The notes under the pieces were generated by a model. It worked only from the letters and a program-made list of their open reading frames with translations. It was not told the origin of the DNA and ran no database searches. From NCBI RefSeq assembly GCF_014192095.1, contig NZ_JACHXN010000012.1, positions 103,728-167,727 of the forward strand: 64,000 nucleotides of DNA, in the 5' to 3' direction. Within the stretch, counting starts at the first letter, position 1, and each line of letters begins with the position of its first letter. Positions 17,828-28,084 of the stretch are shown one piece after another. A program made the position numbers and the translations under genes. This DNA comes from Phyllobacterium trifolii. GTDB taxonomy: Bacteria; Pseudomonadota; Alphaproteobacteria; Rhizobiales; Rhizobiaceae.

Positions 17828-18181
17828 ATGACCAAACAACCGACGATTGCCCGCATTTGGCGTGGCCGAACCCAGCCGGAACACGCGGATGAATACGAGG
17901 CGTATAATTACGAAGCTGGCATCAAGCCGCTGATCGAAAAAGCGCTCGGGGTTCAGACCCTGCGGGAGGACCGGGAGGACGAGACCGAGTTCATGACGAT
18001 CTCTTATTGGGAGGACGTGGAGTCGATGGCGCACTTCACTGGAGGCGACCCCAACAGCATCCATCATCTCGCCCGGGACAGTGAATTCCTGATCGAGCTG
18101 CCTACCCACATACAAGTTCTCAAAATCCGTTCGGCTCACGGCCTGACTGGATTTGGCAAATTCGTTGCAGACTTCCGATGA
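17828..18181 (+). CDS. Antibiotic biosynthesis monooxygenase-like (ABM fold) protein
   Basis: A 117-residue protein with an IARIWRGRTQPEHADEYEAY start and TISYWEDVESMAHFTG core, the dimeric alpha/beta barrel (ABM) layout. Family members range from cofactor-free monooxygenases to haem-binding or signalling proteins, and no catalytic residues can be assigned. GAGGGA precedes the ATG. It is driven by an EcfG promoter and its stop overlaps the next start (ATGA). Confidence 0.75.
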   Translation: MTKQPTIARIWRGRTQPEHADEYEAYNYEAGIKPLIEKALGVQTLREDREDETEFMTISYWEDVESMAHFTGGDPNSIHHLARDSEFLIELPTHIQVLKIRSAHGLTGFGKFVADFR

Positions 18182-18588
18182 GAATATTCGCCTTCGGCAC
18201 TTTAAAGAAAGGTTTCCCGCTGCATGCCCACGGCCTGAATGATGCCGTGTTTCTGGGAAATTGCCGCACGGTCGAGCGATTTCCCATGCTCATTGCCGGA
18301 TCCTGGTTTGCTCCGATGATGCTGGATTTGCCGGGCACCGGTTTTCGCGTAAAAGGCGAACTCTACGACATTGCCGAAAGCCAATTGCCTCTTCTGGACG
18401 CACTCGAATCCGTTGGCTTGCCCGGCAATTTTCGCAAGTCGATCAAAATCTGCGATGAAGACGGCAACCTCGCAGGCTGGGCGTTTGCATTCCTCAAATC
18501 GCCAGATCTCGCCATCCCGGTTCATTCCGGCTACCTGGATGAATATCTGGATGGAAGGTTCATCCCTCCATGGGAACGGCAGAAATAG
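18178..18588 (+). CDS. Gamma-glutamylcyclotransferase-like (AIG2/GGCT) protein
   Basis: The 136-residue protein opens with FAFGTLKKGFPLHAHGL, the YGSLxxG-type binding loop of the GGCT fold with Phe in place of Tyr, and has KGELYDIAESQLPLLDALESVG containing the conserved acidic residue. Such enzymes cleave gamma-glutamyl dipeptides or amines, but many AIG2-like members are uncharacterised. It overlaps the preceding gene by four bases and is followed by a clear terminator. Confidence 0.8.
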   Translation: MRIFAFGTLKKGFPLHAHGLNDAVFLGNCRTVERFPMLIAGSWFAPMMLDLPGTGFRVKGELYDIAESQLPLLDALESVGLPGNFRKSIKICDEDGNLAGWAFAFLKSPDLAIPVHSGYLDEYLDGRFIPPWERQK

Positions 18589-18591
18589 AGA

Positions 18592-18640
18592 AAAGCCCGC
18601 CACTGGATGACGGGCTTTCTGGATCATTTTTCTTTTTTTT
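18592..18640 (+). terminator. Rho-independent terminator after the GGCT-like gene
   Basis: AAAGCCCG (18592-18599) pairs with CGGGCTTT (18611-18618), an eight-base stem with an 11-base loop, followed by a T-rich tract to 18640. It ends the 17828-18588 operon and also faces the convergent DUF892 gene. Confidence 0.85.
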
Positions 18641-18659
18641 CGGAGCGTTTTGCAGATAG

Positions 18660-19151
18660 TCAGGCAGCCGCTGCCCGGTTGAGTGAGCCTTCGGCCAGTT
18701 TCGACAGCGCGGCGTCGGTGGCGATTTCCTCCTGCAAGGTTGCTCCCAGCAGTTTCTTCGCGTCGGGCATATTCAAATCTCCGGCCCAGCGCGCCAAGGT
18801 TCCGTATCGCGCGATCTCATAATGTTCAACGGCTTGAGCTGCGGATGCCAATCCGGCATCCAGAGCAGGTTGATCCTTGAATTCGTCCAGAATTTCCTCG
18901 CCCTCGGCGATAATACCTTCTATGGCCTCGCAAGTCTTGCCCTGTGCACGCTTGCCGAAAATTTCGAAAACCTGTTGCAGACGCTCGACATGGACTTCCG
19001 TCTCGTCCCTATGCTTCTCGAAAGCAGCTTTTAGTTGCGGGGACGCCGCCCCCTTTGCCATTTTCGGCAGGGCTTTTAAAATCTTGCGCTCGGCGTAGTA
19101 GATATCCTTCAGAGTTTCATGAAAGAGTTTGTCCAGTGTCTTCTCGGCCAT
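18660..19151 (-). CDS. DUF892 (YciF-like) ferritin-like stress protein
   Basis: The 163-residue protein begins MAEKTLDKLFHETLKDIYYAERKILKALPKMAKGA and has VEHYEIARYGTLARWA near the end, the four-helix YciE/YciF signature with Glu, His and Tyr residues suited to a di-iron centre. Family members are stress-induced, and their reaction is not established. A perfect EcfG promoter lies 76 bp upstream, supporting membership of the general stress regulon. Confidence 0.9.
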   Translation of the reverse strand: MAEKTLDKLFHETLKDIYYAERKILKALPKMAKGAASPQLKAAFEKHRDETEVHVERLQQVFEIFGKRAQGKTCEAIEGIIAEGEEILDEFKDQPALDAGLASAAQAVEHYEIARYGTLARWAGDLNMPDAKKLLGATLQEEIATDAALSKLAEGSLNRAAAA

Positions 19152-19226
19152 TGTAAGACTCCCATTCGTTTGGCGGTTTCGCGATTAACGCAATCTGACG
19201 TTGCGCAAGTAATCGACCGCGGGAGT

Positions 19227-19251
19227 AACGAAGGTGCTGGACAATGGTTCC
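19227..19251 (-). promoter_or_regulatory. EcfG-type promoter (GGAAC-N16-CGTT) for the DUF892 gene
   Basis: Minus-strand GGAAC (19251-19247), 16 bases, CGTT (19230-19227): exact EcfG consensus, 76 bp upstream of the DUF892 start. Confidence 0.75.
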
Positions 19252-19290
19252 TTGGTCTGACTGGAAAGATAACCCGTCGCCTGTAATAAA

Positions 19291-19977
19291 TTAGCCGAAT
19301 GAATATCCCGCGCCGCGCACTGTGCGGATCGGATCGATGGAGCGACCAATATTGATAGCCTTGCGCAAGCGCCCGACATGCACGTCGACGGTGCGGTCAT
19401 CTACATAGATGTCGGCGCCCCAAACATTGTCGAGCAGCTGACCGCGCGAAAAGACACGGCCGGGAGATTGCATCAGGAATTCCAGGAGACGGAATTCCGT
19501 CGGGCCGAGTTTGAGTTCGCGTTCCTTGCGGTAGACGCGGTGTTGCTCGCGGTCGAGCTTGAGGTCGCCAAAGCTCAGCACATGCGACAGAAGGCTTGGA
19601 TTGACCCGGCGCAGCATGGATTTGATGCGAGCAAGCAGCTCCGGTGTAGAGAACGGCTTGACCATATAATCGTCCGCGCCGGTCGCAAGGCCGCGCACCC
19701 GCTCGCTTTCCTCGCCGCGTGCCGTCAGCATGATGATCGGCAGGATTTCCGTTTCGCGCCTTGCTCTCAGTCGCCGGCACAATTCGATGCCGGAAAGGCC
19801 GGGCAGCATCCAGTCCAGGATCAACAGATCCGGCACTTTCTCTCGCAAAGCTATTTCCGCTTCGTCGCCGCGCGCGATCGTCTCGACTGCATAGCCTTCA
19901 GCTTCAAGATTGTACCTGAGGAGGACGCTCAAGGCTTCCTCGTCTTCCACAACGGTGATTTTGGGAGCTATAGCCAT
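19291..19977 (-). CDS. phoB: PhoB, phosphate regulon response regulator
   Basis: A 228-residue OmpR-family regulator. The receiver has acidic E11-D12, phospho-acceptor D55 in LLILDWMLPGLSG and Lys in DDYMVKPFSTPEL. The DNA-binding domain shows LGPTEFRLLEFLMQSPGRVFSRGQLLDNVWG and VDVHVGRLRKAIN, closely matching PhoB. It binds Pho boxes under phosphate limitation. It is the last gene of the pst cluster, 16 bp after phoU. Confidence 0.95.
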   Translation of the reverse strand: MAIAPKITVVEDEEALSVLLRYNLEAEGYAVETIARGDEAEIALREKVPDLLILDWMLPGLSGIELCRRLRARRETEILPIIMLTARGEESERVRGLATGADDYMVKPFSTPELLARIKSMLRRVNPSLLSHVLSFGDLKLDREQHRVYRKERELKLGPTEFRLLEFLMQSPGRVFSRGQLLDNVWGADIYVDDRTVDVHVGRLRKAINIGRSIDPIRTVRGAGYSFG

Positions 19978-19993
19978 TTTCTACCTTTGAAAA

Positions 19994-20725
19994 CTAGGAC
20001 GCGAGAGGTTCATCCACTACGATTGTGTGGGATTGATCTTCCTTCGGGCGCTCTGCCGGAAGCTGCGTTCCCGTCACAATATAATAAACTGTCTCTGCTA
20101 TATTCGTCGCATGATCGCCGATGCGTTCGATGTTCTTTGCACAGAAAAGTAGATGCGTGCAGGCGGAGATATTGCGCGGATCTTCCATCATGTAGGTCAG
20201 AAGTTCGCGGAACAATGACGTATAGAGTGCATCGATCTCGTCGTCGCGCTCGCGCACGATATTGACCTGCGCGACCGAACGTGTGGCGTAGGCGTCGAGT
20301 ACGTCCTTGAGCTGCGTCAAAGCCAGTTCGGCGATCGTCTGCAACCCGCGATAGACCGAAAGTGTCTGCCTGGTATCGGTGACCGCAACCACGCGCTTGG
20401 CAATGTTCTTGCCAAGATCGCCGATGCGTTCCAGATCCGATGAAATGCGGATCGTGCCTATGACTTCACGCAGGTCGATAGCCATGGGCTGGCGCTTGCC
20501 GATGATGGTAATCGCCTTTTCGTCGATCTCGCGTTGACCGGCATCAAGGATCAAATCGTCCGAGATCACCCGCTGTGCCAACGCATTGTCCGAATTGACC
20601 ATGGCAGCGACGGCCTGCTCGACCATGCGTTCCGCATGCCCGCCCATCTCGGCGATCTTGTGCGTCAGGAATTTCAGTTCTTCGTCGTAGGAACGGACGG
20701 TGTGCTGAGCTGTCTGTTCGGTCAT
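19994..20725 (-). CDS. phoU: PhoU, phosphate signalling regulator
   Basis: A 243-residue protein of two three-helix PhoU repeats, each with the metal-binding E/DxxxD-type motif (DLERIGDLGKNIAKR and NIERIGDHATNIAE). PhoU links the Pst transporter to the PhoR kinase and represses the Pho regulon when phosphate is plentiful. It lies between pstB and phoB as usual in rhizobiales. Confidence 0.95.
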   Translation of the reverse strand: MTEQTAQHTVRSYDEELKFLTHKIAEMGGHAERMVEQAVAAMVNSDNALAQRVISDDLILDAGQREIDEKAITIIGKRQPMAIDLREVIGTIRISSDLERIGDLGKNIAKRVVAVTDTRQTLSVYRGLQTIAELALTQLKDVLDAYATRSVAQVNIVRERDDEIDALYTSLFRELLTYMMEDPRNISACTHLLFCAKNIERIGDHATNIAETVYYIVTGTQLPAERPKEDQSHTIVVDEPLAS

Positions 20726-20747
20726 GATATTAACCTCTTTCCCGTGA

Positions 20748-21569
<822 letters not shown>

Positions 21570-21591
21570 AATTAGAGCCTTTCCCGACCCG

Positions 21592-22911
21592 TTACCACCG
21601 CCGCTCGAAGCGGCGACGCAGAATGATAGCTGTGATGTTCATGACCGCGAGGAAAATCAACAACACGATGATAGCGCCAGACGTCCGCTCGACAAAGGCG
21701 CGCTCCGCCTCGTTGGCCCACATGTAGATCTGCACTGGCAGCGCCGTGGAAGGATCGAGCGGCGTTACTGGACTGTTGGCGACGAAAGCGACCATGCCGA
21801 TCAGAAGCAGCGGCGCCGTTTCCCCGAGCGCGTGCGCGAGACCGATGATCGTGCCAGTCAGGATGCCGGGGGCGGCCAGCGGCAGGACGTGGTGGAAAAC
21901 CATCTGGGTCTTCGACGCTCCGACGCCCAGAGCCGCCGCGCGGATCGATGGCGGAACGGCTCGCAGCGCTGCGCGCGTTGCGATGATGATCGTTGGCAAT
22001 GTCATCAGCGTCAGCACCATACCGCCGACCAGCGAGGCCGAGCGAGGCATGTGGAAGAAGTTGATGAAGACGGCCAATCCAAGAAGGCCGAACACGATCG
22101 ACGGAACAGCCGCGAGATTATTGATATTGACTTCGATGATGTCCGTCAGCCGGTTCTTCTTGGCGTACTCCTCAAGATAGATGGACGCTGCGACACCAAT
22201 TGGCAGGGAGAGACACAGGACGATCAGCATCATGTAGAGCGAGCCGATGAGCGCAACACCAAGACCAGATGTCTCGGGGCGGCTCGACGCGCCATAGGTG
22301 AAGAGGCCGGTATTGAAGCGCTGGGACATCGCGCGCTCACCCTTCAGCTTGTTCATCCACTCGACCTGCTGGTCAGAAACCTTGCGGCGGGTCTGATCGA
22401 CGGTCAGATCGATCTGGCCCTTGAAGGCGGAGTCGATATCCGCACCAGTCAGCACCCAGACGCTCTGCGTCGTGCCAATAAGCGAAGGATTGGCGACGAC
22501 GAGGTCGCGCAATTGTCCGCGCACCCCTTCCGAAAACAGCTTGCCGAGTTCACGCATTGCAGGCTTGTTCGTCGCTGGCACGCCCAATTTTTCCGCCAGT
22601 GCATTGCGTGCCAGGATCGGATAATTGGCTGTCAGCAGGACGTTCGGATCAGTCGCGCGCTTGTTGTCGGGATCGATAATCTTCGGGTCGAGATTGATCG
22701 CGAGATTGACCTCGGTCTGCCAGAAGGCCGTGTAACCGTTGGAAAACACCGAATACATCAAGGCGACCAGGAAGAAGAGACCGATGGCAATCGCGGTGAT
22801 ACCGTAGAGCTTGAAACGGCGTTCGGCGGCATAACGGCGCTTCAGCCCGATGTCACGGCGCGCCGGACGTGCAGATGCTGGTGCAGCGGGATTGAGGGCT
22901 ATGTCGGTCAT
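21592..22911 (-). CDS. pstA: PstA, phosphate ABC transporter permease
   Basis: The 439-residue protein has an N-terminal region with one membrane helix and a large periplasmic loop (the DUF3333-type extension common in rhizobial PstA), then six helices with the EAA-like loop [30 protein letters not shown]. It forms the membrane channel with PstC. The start overlaps the pstC stop by four bases. Confidence 0.95.
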   Translation of the reverse strand: MTDIALNPAAPASARPARRDIGLKRRYAAERRFKLYGITAIAIGLFFLVALMYSVFSNGYTAFWQTEVNLAINLDPKIIDPDNKRATDPNVLLTANYPILARNALAEKLGVPATNKPAMRELGKLFSEGVRGQLRDLVVANPSLIGTTQSVWVLTGADIDSAFKGQIDLTVDQTRRKVSDQQVEWMNKLKGERAMSQRFNTGLFTYGASSRPETSGLGVALIGSLYMMLIVLCLSLPIGVAASIYLEEYAKKNRLTDIIEVNINNLAAVPSIVFGLLGLAVFINFFHMPRSASLVGGMVLTLMTLPTIIIATRAALRAVPPSIRAAALGVGASKTQMVFHHVLPLAAPGILTGTIIGLAHALGETAPLLLIGMVAFVANSPVTPLDPSTALPVQIYMWANEAERAFVERTSGAIIVLLIFLAVMNITAIILRRRFERRW

Positions 22912-24374
22912 TCGTACTGCTCCCGATACTTACGCACGATGTAGAGCGCAAAGATGTTCATCGCCAGAGTGATGAAAAAGAGGGTGAGGCCCAAGGCAAA
23001 CGCCACCAGGGTTTGCGGTGAATTGAATTCGAGATCGCCCGTCAACTGATTGACGATCTTGACGGTGATCGTCGTCATCGCTTCGAAAGGGTTGATGTTG
23101 AGGTTGGCGGCAACGCCGGCAGCCAGCACAACGATCATGGTTTCGCCGATGGCGCGCGACGCGGTCAAAAGCAGCGCGCCCACGATGCCCGGCAAGGCTG
23201 CCGGAAGAACAACACGGCGGATTGTTTCGGACTTGGTCGAACCGAGACCCAGCGATCCATCGCGCAGCGAACCAGGAACCGCGGTGATGATGTCATCGGA
23301 AAGCGACGAGACGAAGGGGATCAGCATGACACCCATGACGATGCCTGCAGTCAAAACGCTCTGCGCCTGGATAAAGGCATAACCACCGGAAAGTGCTGCA
23401 CTGAGATCGCGCAGGAATGGACCGACTGTGACGAGCGCGAAGAAGCCATAGACGATCGTCGGGATACCGGCCAGCACCTCAAGCAGCGGCTTGACGACGG
23501 AACGTACGCTGCGGCTTGCATATTCCGCCATATAGATGGCGGCGAACAGGCCCACCGGGACGGCGAACAGCATGGCAACGAACGCGATATAAAGCGTGCC
23601 GGCGAGCAGAGGGATCAGGCCGAACTGCCCTTGTGAACCGCCGGAACCCGCCGCTGCAAAGCGCGGATCCCAGACCGTGCCGAAGAAGAACGTCGAAGGC
23701 GATACCGATTGGAAGAAGGTTATTGTCTGGAAAAGCATCGAGAGGATGATGCCGATGGTGGTGAGAATGGCGATAGCCGACGCCGCGATGAGCGCGCCAA
23801 GGATAACACGTTCCACATTGTTACGGGCCCGCGCCCGGACGTGGACGCCGGAGAGGCCGAAGACCGCGCCGGCAAGTGCCAGCACTATCGCGACAATTCC
23901 GCCAATCCTGCTTGCCCAGGCGGTGTTCCTGTTCCACTCGGTGGCGATGGGGATCATATAGTCCTGACCCTCGGTCGCAAGCGCCACACCCTTGTTGGCG
24001 AGAAGCGGCTGCAACTCTGCAAAGGTTTGCGGAAGATTGGCCCGTTCTGCATCGCTAAGCCTGTCCAGGCCGCGAGCAATCCCGCTGACCATGCCAAGCT
24101 CAAGGCTTTGGCTGGCGATGACAGTGTCGGCAGTGCGTGGTGGCAGCTCGGCAATGGCTGACCGCTCCAGGTAGACCCCGGTTCCGGCAGCCCACACCGC
24201 GATAAAAAGGATAGCCGGGAGCGCAGAAGCCAGGAAAACCCACCATCCATGATAATGCGGCAGGGAATGCGGCTTGACGTTTCCGCCCTCTTTGCTGACA
24301 GCGCGCTGGCGACCGATGAAGTATCCTGCCGCGGCAATCGCTATGACAATCACAAGCACCATTAAAGTGGACAT
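22908..24374 (-). CDS. pstC: PstC, phosphate ABC transporter permease
   Basis: This 488-residue permease also carries a long N-terminal extension with two helices and a periplasmic loop, then the MetI-like core with GLGSTKSETIRRVVLPAALPGIVGALLLTASRAIGET. It pairs with PstA for high-affinity phosphate uptake. Between it and pstS lies an intrinsic hairpin that may lower expression relative to pstS. Confidence 0.95.
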   Translation of the reverse strand: MSTLMVLVIVIAIAAAGYFIGRQRAVSKEGGNVKPHSLPHYHGWWVFLASALPAILFIAVWAAGTGVYLERSAIAELPPRTADTVIASQSLELGMVSGIARGLDRLSDAERANLPQTFAELQPLLANKGVALATEGQDYMIPIATEWNRNTAWASRIGGIVAIVLALAGAVFGLSGVHVRARARNNVERVILGALIAASAIAILTTIGIILSMLFQTITFFQSVSPSTFFFGTVWDPRFAAAGSGGSQGQFGLIPLLAGTLYIAFVAMLFAVPVGLFAAIYMAEYASRSVRSVVKPLLEVLAGIPTIVYGFFALVTVGPFLRDLSAALSGGYAFIQAQSVLTAGIVMGVMLIPFVSSLSDDIITAVPGSLRDGSLGLGSTKSETIRRVVLPAALPGIVGALLLTASRAIGETMIVVLAAGVAANLNINPFEAMTTITVKIVNQLTGDLEFNSPQTLVAFALGLTLFFITLAMNIFALYIVRKYREQYE

Positions 24375-24419
24375 CTAGGATCTTCCCCGTCCCGCAAAAT
24401 TCACGTCAATTAAAAAGAT

Positions 24420-24445
24420 AAACGGGCAGCCGAAGCCGCCCGTTT
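24420..24445 (-). terminator. UUCG-loop hairpin between pstS and pstC
   Basis: On the minus strand AAACGGGC and GCCCGTTT enclose GGCTTCGGCT, giving an eight-base stem continuing to a UUCG tetraloop, followed by ATCTTTTTAATT. It looks like a partial terminator or mRNA-stabilising hairpin that would make pstS more abundant than pstCAB. Confidence 0.7.
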
Positions 24446-24459
24446 ACGTAAGCCGAAGC

Positions 24460-25500
24460 TTACTTCATTGTTGTACCGGCAGCAAATGCATCGCGCTGGG
24501 CTTTGCGTTCTGTATCCGGGGCGGCAACCAGGCCGTACTCGACGAGCGGGCTGTCCGGGCCGATCATCTGATCGTTGAGGAAGAAGTCGACATATTCCTT
24601 CAGACCAGGAATGACACCGAGATGAGCCTTCTTGACGTAGAAGAACAGCGGGCGCGAAACCGGATATTTGCCGGAAGAAATGGTTTCCGTGCTCGGAACG
24701 ACACCTTCAACCGTAGCAACCTTCAGCTTGTCGGCATTGTTTTCATAGAATGCGAGGCCGAAGACGCCAACGCCGGTCTTGTTGGCATCGATACGAGCCA
24801 GCGTTTCCGGATAATCGCCATCGATATCGATTGCCTTGCCATCCTTGCGGATCTTGACGCAGGCAGCAGCGGCGGCCTTTTCGTCAAGGCCGAGCTTCTT
24901 GATCGCATCGGCAGCCCCAGTAGCTTTACAGCCACCGGTCATCAGCTTCTCTTCGAAAACTTCGCGTGTGCCGTGCTTTTCGCCAGGAATGTAAGCGGCA
25001 ATATCCCAGTCCGGGAGGGCCGGGTTCACCTGGTTCCACTTGGTGTTTGGATTGTCGGCGAGCTTGCCGTCAACAACGATCTGGGCGGCAAGCGCTGTGT
25101 AAATGTCCTTCGGTGCCAAAGCCCAATCCGGACCCTTGATGTCGGTGGCGAAAACGATGCCATCGTAGCCAATGCGGATTTCCTCGACGTCTTTGACGCC
25201 TGCATCGGCGCAAGACTTCAATTCACTTTCCTTGATTGGGCGGGATGAATTGGCAATGTCGACCGTGTCTTCGCCAACGCCCTTGCAGAATTCCTTGATG
25301 CCTGCGCCGGAACCACCGGATTCAACGACTGGCGTCTTGAAATTCGGATATGTTTCACCGAAGGTTTCGGCAACGATCTTGGCGTATGGCAGGACCGTCG
25401 AAGAGCCCGAGACCTGGACCTGGTCGCGTGCAGACGCTGCAACCGTGGACGCGCCTACGGCGATCGCAAGCACTGCAGCTGTAGTTAGAAGCTTGTTCAT
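24460..25500 (-). CDS. pstS: PstS, periplasmic phosphate-binding protein
   Basis: 346 residues with a signal peptide (residues 1-24, cut near ASA-RDQ). The phosphate-site signature VSGSSTVLPYAKIVAETFG and ESGGSGAGIKEFCKG is present, as is DIANSSRPIKESE. It captures phosphate and delivers it to PstCA. The gene is the first of the pst operon and has three Pho-box repeats about 50-80 bp upstream. Confidence 0.96.
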   Translation of the reverse strand: MNKLLTTAAVLAIAVGASTVAASARDQVQVSGSSTVLPYAKIVAETFGETYPNFKTPVVESGGSGAGIKEFCKGVGEDTVDIANSSRPIKESELKSCADAGVKDVEEIRIGYDGIVFATDIKGPDWALAPKDIYTALAAQIVVDGKLADNPNTKWNQVNPALPDWDIAAYIPGEKHGTREVFEEKLMTGGCKATGAADAIKKLGLDEKAAAAACVKIRKDGKAIDIDGDYPETLARIDANKTGVGVFGLAFYENNADKLKVATVEGVVPSTETISSGKYPVSRPLFFYVKKAHLGVIPGLKEYVDFFLNDQMIGPDSPLVEYGLVAAPDTERKAQRDAFAAGTTMK

Positions 25501-25549
25501 CGTTTTACTCCCGTTAGAAAACTGTTCAAGTAAGCGCTGTCTACAGAAG

Positions 25550-25582
25550 GTTTATAACAGTCATGTGACAGATATATTACAG
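25550..25582 (-). promoter_or_regulatory. Pho box, three 11-bp PhoB repeats
   Basis: On the minus strand three consecutive 11-base units begin with CTGT: CTGTAATATAT (25582-25572), CTGTCACATGA (25571-25561) and CTGTTATAAAC (25560-25550). This is the PhoB-binding spacing (seven plus four bases) and lies 50 bp upstream of pstS. Confidence 0.9.
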
Positions 25583-25887
25583 TTTGGTCACAAGGGGAGG
25601 GTCGCGGAAATACGCGCCTTAACGAATTGAAATTGTTCAATTAAATGAATTGTAAGCCGGCTGTGCCCATCGTATCCGAGGGCGATGACCGTCAAAGATT
25701 CAACGATTTCAATAACATCCTTCGGGTGAATTGCGACAGCTTTTACAACCGTAAGCGACGAAAGCCGCTTTGCACAGCTGCGTCATCTCTGCGCTAGTGC
25801 AAAAGACGGTCAGGACTCTAATTCTCGCGCCCATGCGGACGGCGCGAGACAGGCGTATCCGCTGCAGCAACCTCACGCCACTTCAGC
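25583..25887. other. Non-coding stretch upstream of the Pho box
   Basis: No convincing gene is seen in these 305 bases between the Pho box of pstS and the DUF982 gene. In related genomes phoR often occupies this side of pstS; nothing resembling a kinase is present. Confidence 0.6.
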
Positions 25888-26145
25888 TCATTTCAACGTG
25901 GGCTTGCCTATCAACACACCCGCGCGCTGCGCGGCAATGACGAATGCTTGCCTCGCCTTTGCCGGCGGCATCCAGCCTTCTAGGGCATCCCGGCACATTC
26001 GCGTGGCACGCCGGTATTCGACCCCATCCTGCTGCGGCCATTGGTTCTTGAGACACTCCAATGCCTCCCATGCCGAAGAGACGAGGCGAAGCCCCATGGC
26101 ACCGAGGCTGATCAGTACTGGAGATGAAAAAGACTTGTCGTTCAT
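25888..26145 (-). CDS. DUF982 family small protein
   Basis: The DUF982 core is clear: LVSSAWEALECLKNQWPQQDG, YRRATRMCRDALEGWMPPAKARQAFVIAAQRAGVLI. These about 85-residue proteins are confined to alphaproteobacteria and have no known function. ATG 26145 (MNDKSFSSPV) is preferred because an EcfG-like -10 element lies at 26231-26228, which leaves almost no leader for an ATG at 26220. Confidence 0.8.
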   Translation of the reverse strand: MNDKSFSSPVLISLGAMGLRLVSSAWEALECLKNQWPQQDGVEYRRATRMCRDALEGWMPPAKARQAFVIAAQRAGVLIGKPTLK

Positions 26146-26227
26146 GACCCGCTGCCCCCCGTTTTGTACGAAACAGCGATATTTGCGTAGCTTGAATTCG
26201 AAATCATAGTTGTACTCCATCGAGAAT

Positions 26228-26252
26228 TACGAACTATGTTTCCTCCTGTTCC
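26228..26252 (-). promoter_or_regulatory. Near-consensus EcfG promoter (GGAAC-N16-CGTA)
   Basis: Minus-strand GGAAC (26252-26248), 16 bases, CGTA (26231-26228), one base from consensus, upstream of the DUF982 gene. Confidence 0.45.
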
Positions 26253-26438
26253 CTGGTCTTTTTATTTGGACTTCTAGGATGAGCGATGATCTCAGATTTG
26301 CATTTACCCCGCAATACCCCAATTCGGACGATACACCTATTTCAGTCGTTCCATAGTCCCGCCGGATTACTGGTTCCGACGTTGTTCTCGTTCCCGCTTG
26401 CCAAAACGGTTCAGATCAAGTGACCAGAGGAGAGACAC

Positions 26439-26909
26439 ATGGCAAAGCAGAGCGCCGGCATTCTCATGTACCGCGGTAACGGCAACGATCACAAGGTATT
26501 GCTAGTCCATCCCGGCGGCCCCTTCTGGCGCAACAAGGATCTCTCAGCCTGGTCTATTCCGAAAGGCGAGTATAGCGAAGGCGATGATCCGGAACTGACG
26601 GCGCGACGCGAATTTGCCGAGGAAACAGGCATGGTTCTTGATGGGGAACTCCAGTCTCTGGGCTCCATCCGCCAAGCGGGCGGCAAGGTTGTGACCGGAT
26701 TTGCGCTCGAAGGCAATTTCGACGTGGCCGGGCTCGTCAGCAATACCTTTGAAATCGAGTGGCCGCCTCGGAGCGGCCGCAAGGAAACCTTCCCGGAAGT
26801 CGACCGCGCGGAGTGGTTTTCATTCGATGAAGCGCACCGAAAAATCATAACGGGTCAGCGCCCGCTTCTTGATCGCCTTCAGGAAATGCTTGCGCCCCGG
26901 ATTGATTAG
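26439..26909 (+). CDS. Nudix hydrolase
   Basis: 156 residues with a Nudix box at 43-65, [23 protein letters not shown]; the first Glu of GX5EX7REUXEEXGU is Asp49, while the metal-binding REFAEE is intact. The start [11 protein letters not shown] and WSIPKGE context resemble the family related to diadenosine/nucleotide pyrophosphatases. It likely cleaves a nucleoside diphosphate-linked compound in housecleaning. GAGGAGAG precedes the ATG. It ends tail-to-tail with the aldo/keto reductase, overlapping by four bases. Confidence 0.9.
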   Translation: MAKQSAGILMYRGNGNDHKVLLVHPGGPFWRNKDLSAWSIPKGEYSEGDDPELTARREFAEETGMVLDGELQSLGSIRQAGGKVVTGFALEGNFDVAGLVSNTFEIEWPPRSGRKETFPEVDRAEWFSFDEAHRKIITGQRPLLDRLQEMLAPRID

Positions 26910-27778
26910 CCGGCCCTCCAAGCCTTCCCTTCCGCATCGAGCGCGGCGAATTCCTCGCTGGAAAGTTCGATTGCCGCGGCTGCTATGTTCTCCTCCAGAT
27001 GCGCCGCCCTGGATGTACCCGGGATTGGCAGCATCACCGGGCTGCGCTTCAGGACCCAGGCCAGCGCGATCTGGCTTGGACCGGCGCCGTGAGCCGAAGC
27101 CAACTTGTCGAGGAGAGATCCCGGCTTGGCCAGACCGCCCGCGGCAAGCGGGGACCACGGAATGAAACCGATATTGTTTTCGCTGCAATAGTCGAGCACG
27201 TCCTCGCTGGTTCGATCGACAAGATTATAGCGGTTCTGGACCGTCGCCACTTTAAAATGCTTCGATGCCGCCTTGATGGCGGCAACCGACACCTCGCTCA
27301 GGCCGGCATGGCGGATGACCCCATCATCAAGGAGCTTCCTTACCGCCGAAAACTGCTCGTCTTCTGGCACCTTCGTATCGATCCGGTGCAATTGCCAGAG
27401 ACCGATCTGTTCCACACCAAGCCGGCGGCAGCTTGCATACGCCTGCTGGATCAAATATTCCGGTCGCCCGAGCGGGGTCCACAGGTTCGGGCCGGTACGC
27501 GCAAGCCCGGCTTTTGTTGCGATCAACATACCGCGATAGGGATGCAACGCTTCCCTGATCAACTCTTCGGAGACATTGGGACCGTAGGAATCGGCAGTAT
27601 CGATGAAATTGACGCCAAGTTCGGGAAGTCTCAACGTGCGGATCGCTTCCGCACGATCGGCCGGTTCACCCCATATCCCTGGACCCGTAATTCGCATGGC
27701 GCCGAAGCCGAGGCGATTGATCTCGATGTCTCCGCCAATTCTGAATGTGCCCGAAAGCGCTGCATTGGATTTGGACAT
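26906..27778 (-). CDS. Aldo/keto reductase
   Basis: A 290-residue TIM-barrel oxidoreductase with catalytic D60, Y65 ([11 protein letters not shown]) and K89 (IATKAGL), and NADP-binding [15 protein letters not shown] near the C-terminus. It resembles the YdbC/pyridoxal reductase-like branch of the family, but the substrate cannot be read from sequence. Transcribed singly. Confidence 0.9.
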   Translation of the reverse strand: MSKSNAALSGTFRIGGDIEINRLGFGAMRITGPGIWGEPADRAEAIRTLRLPELGVNFIDTADSYGPNVSEELIREALHPYRGMLIATKAGLARTGPNLWTPLGRPEYLIQQAYASCRRLGVEQIGLWQLHRIDTKVPEDEQFSAVRKLLDDGVIRHAGLSEVSVAAIKAASKHFKVATVQNRYNLVDRTSEDVLDYCSENNIGFIPWSPLAAGGLAKPGSLLDKLASAHGAGPSQIALAWVLKRSPVMLPIPGTSRAAHLEENIAAAAIELSSEEFAALDAEGKAWRAG

Positions 27779-27823
27779 GTCCCATCCCTTCGCTTGGTTG
27801 GTTTATCGTGAGATAAGTGTGCG

Positions 27824-27924
27824 AGGTCGTAAACTCATAAATCTGGTAGAAAAGGCGCCTGAAACGGCAAGAAGATGCGAGATGGCCTCATACCATTTCA
27901 ATCAGATTTATGAGTTCACGACCT
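27824..27924. repeat. Palindromic repeat element with 22-bp inverted arms
   Basis: Arm 27824-27845 (AGGTCGTAAACTCATAAATC plus TG) is the reverse complement of arm 27903-27924 with one mismatch. They flank 57 bases that contain AGGCGCCT and no gene. The size, terminal inverted repeats and intergenic position fit a MITE or rhizobial intergenic mosaic (RIME-like) element. The remaining parts of the 306-bp gap 27779-28084 hold only a near-consensus EcfG promoter. Confidence 0.65.
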
Positions 27925-27996
27925 GCATTAAACTCTGCGGCCATTCGTTCGACAAATCACTGAAGATTTACTTTGCCACCGATCGGGATTTTGACT

Positions 27997-28021
27997 GGAA
28001 CAAAATCTTCGGCGGTTCATT
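27997..28021 (+). promoter_or_regulatory. Near-consensus EcfG promoter (GGAAC-N16-CATT)
   Basis: GGAAC at 27997-28001, 16 bases, CATT at 28018-28021, one base from consensus, 64 bp before the DUF2188 gene. Confidence 0.4.
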
Positions 28022-28084
28022 TTCTTTTCGCCTGATATGCTGCACTGTGCGATCAGATCAGCCGGTCCAAATGGGAGAACTTTC

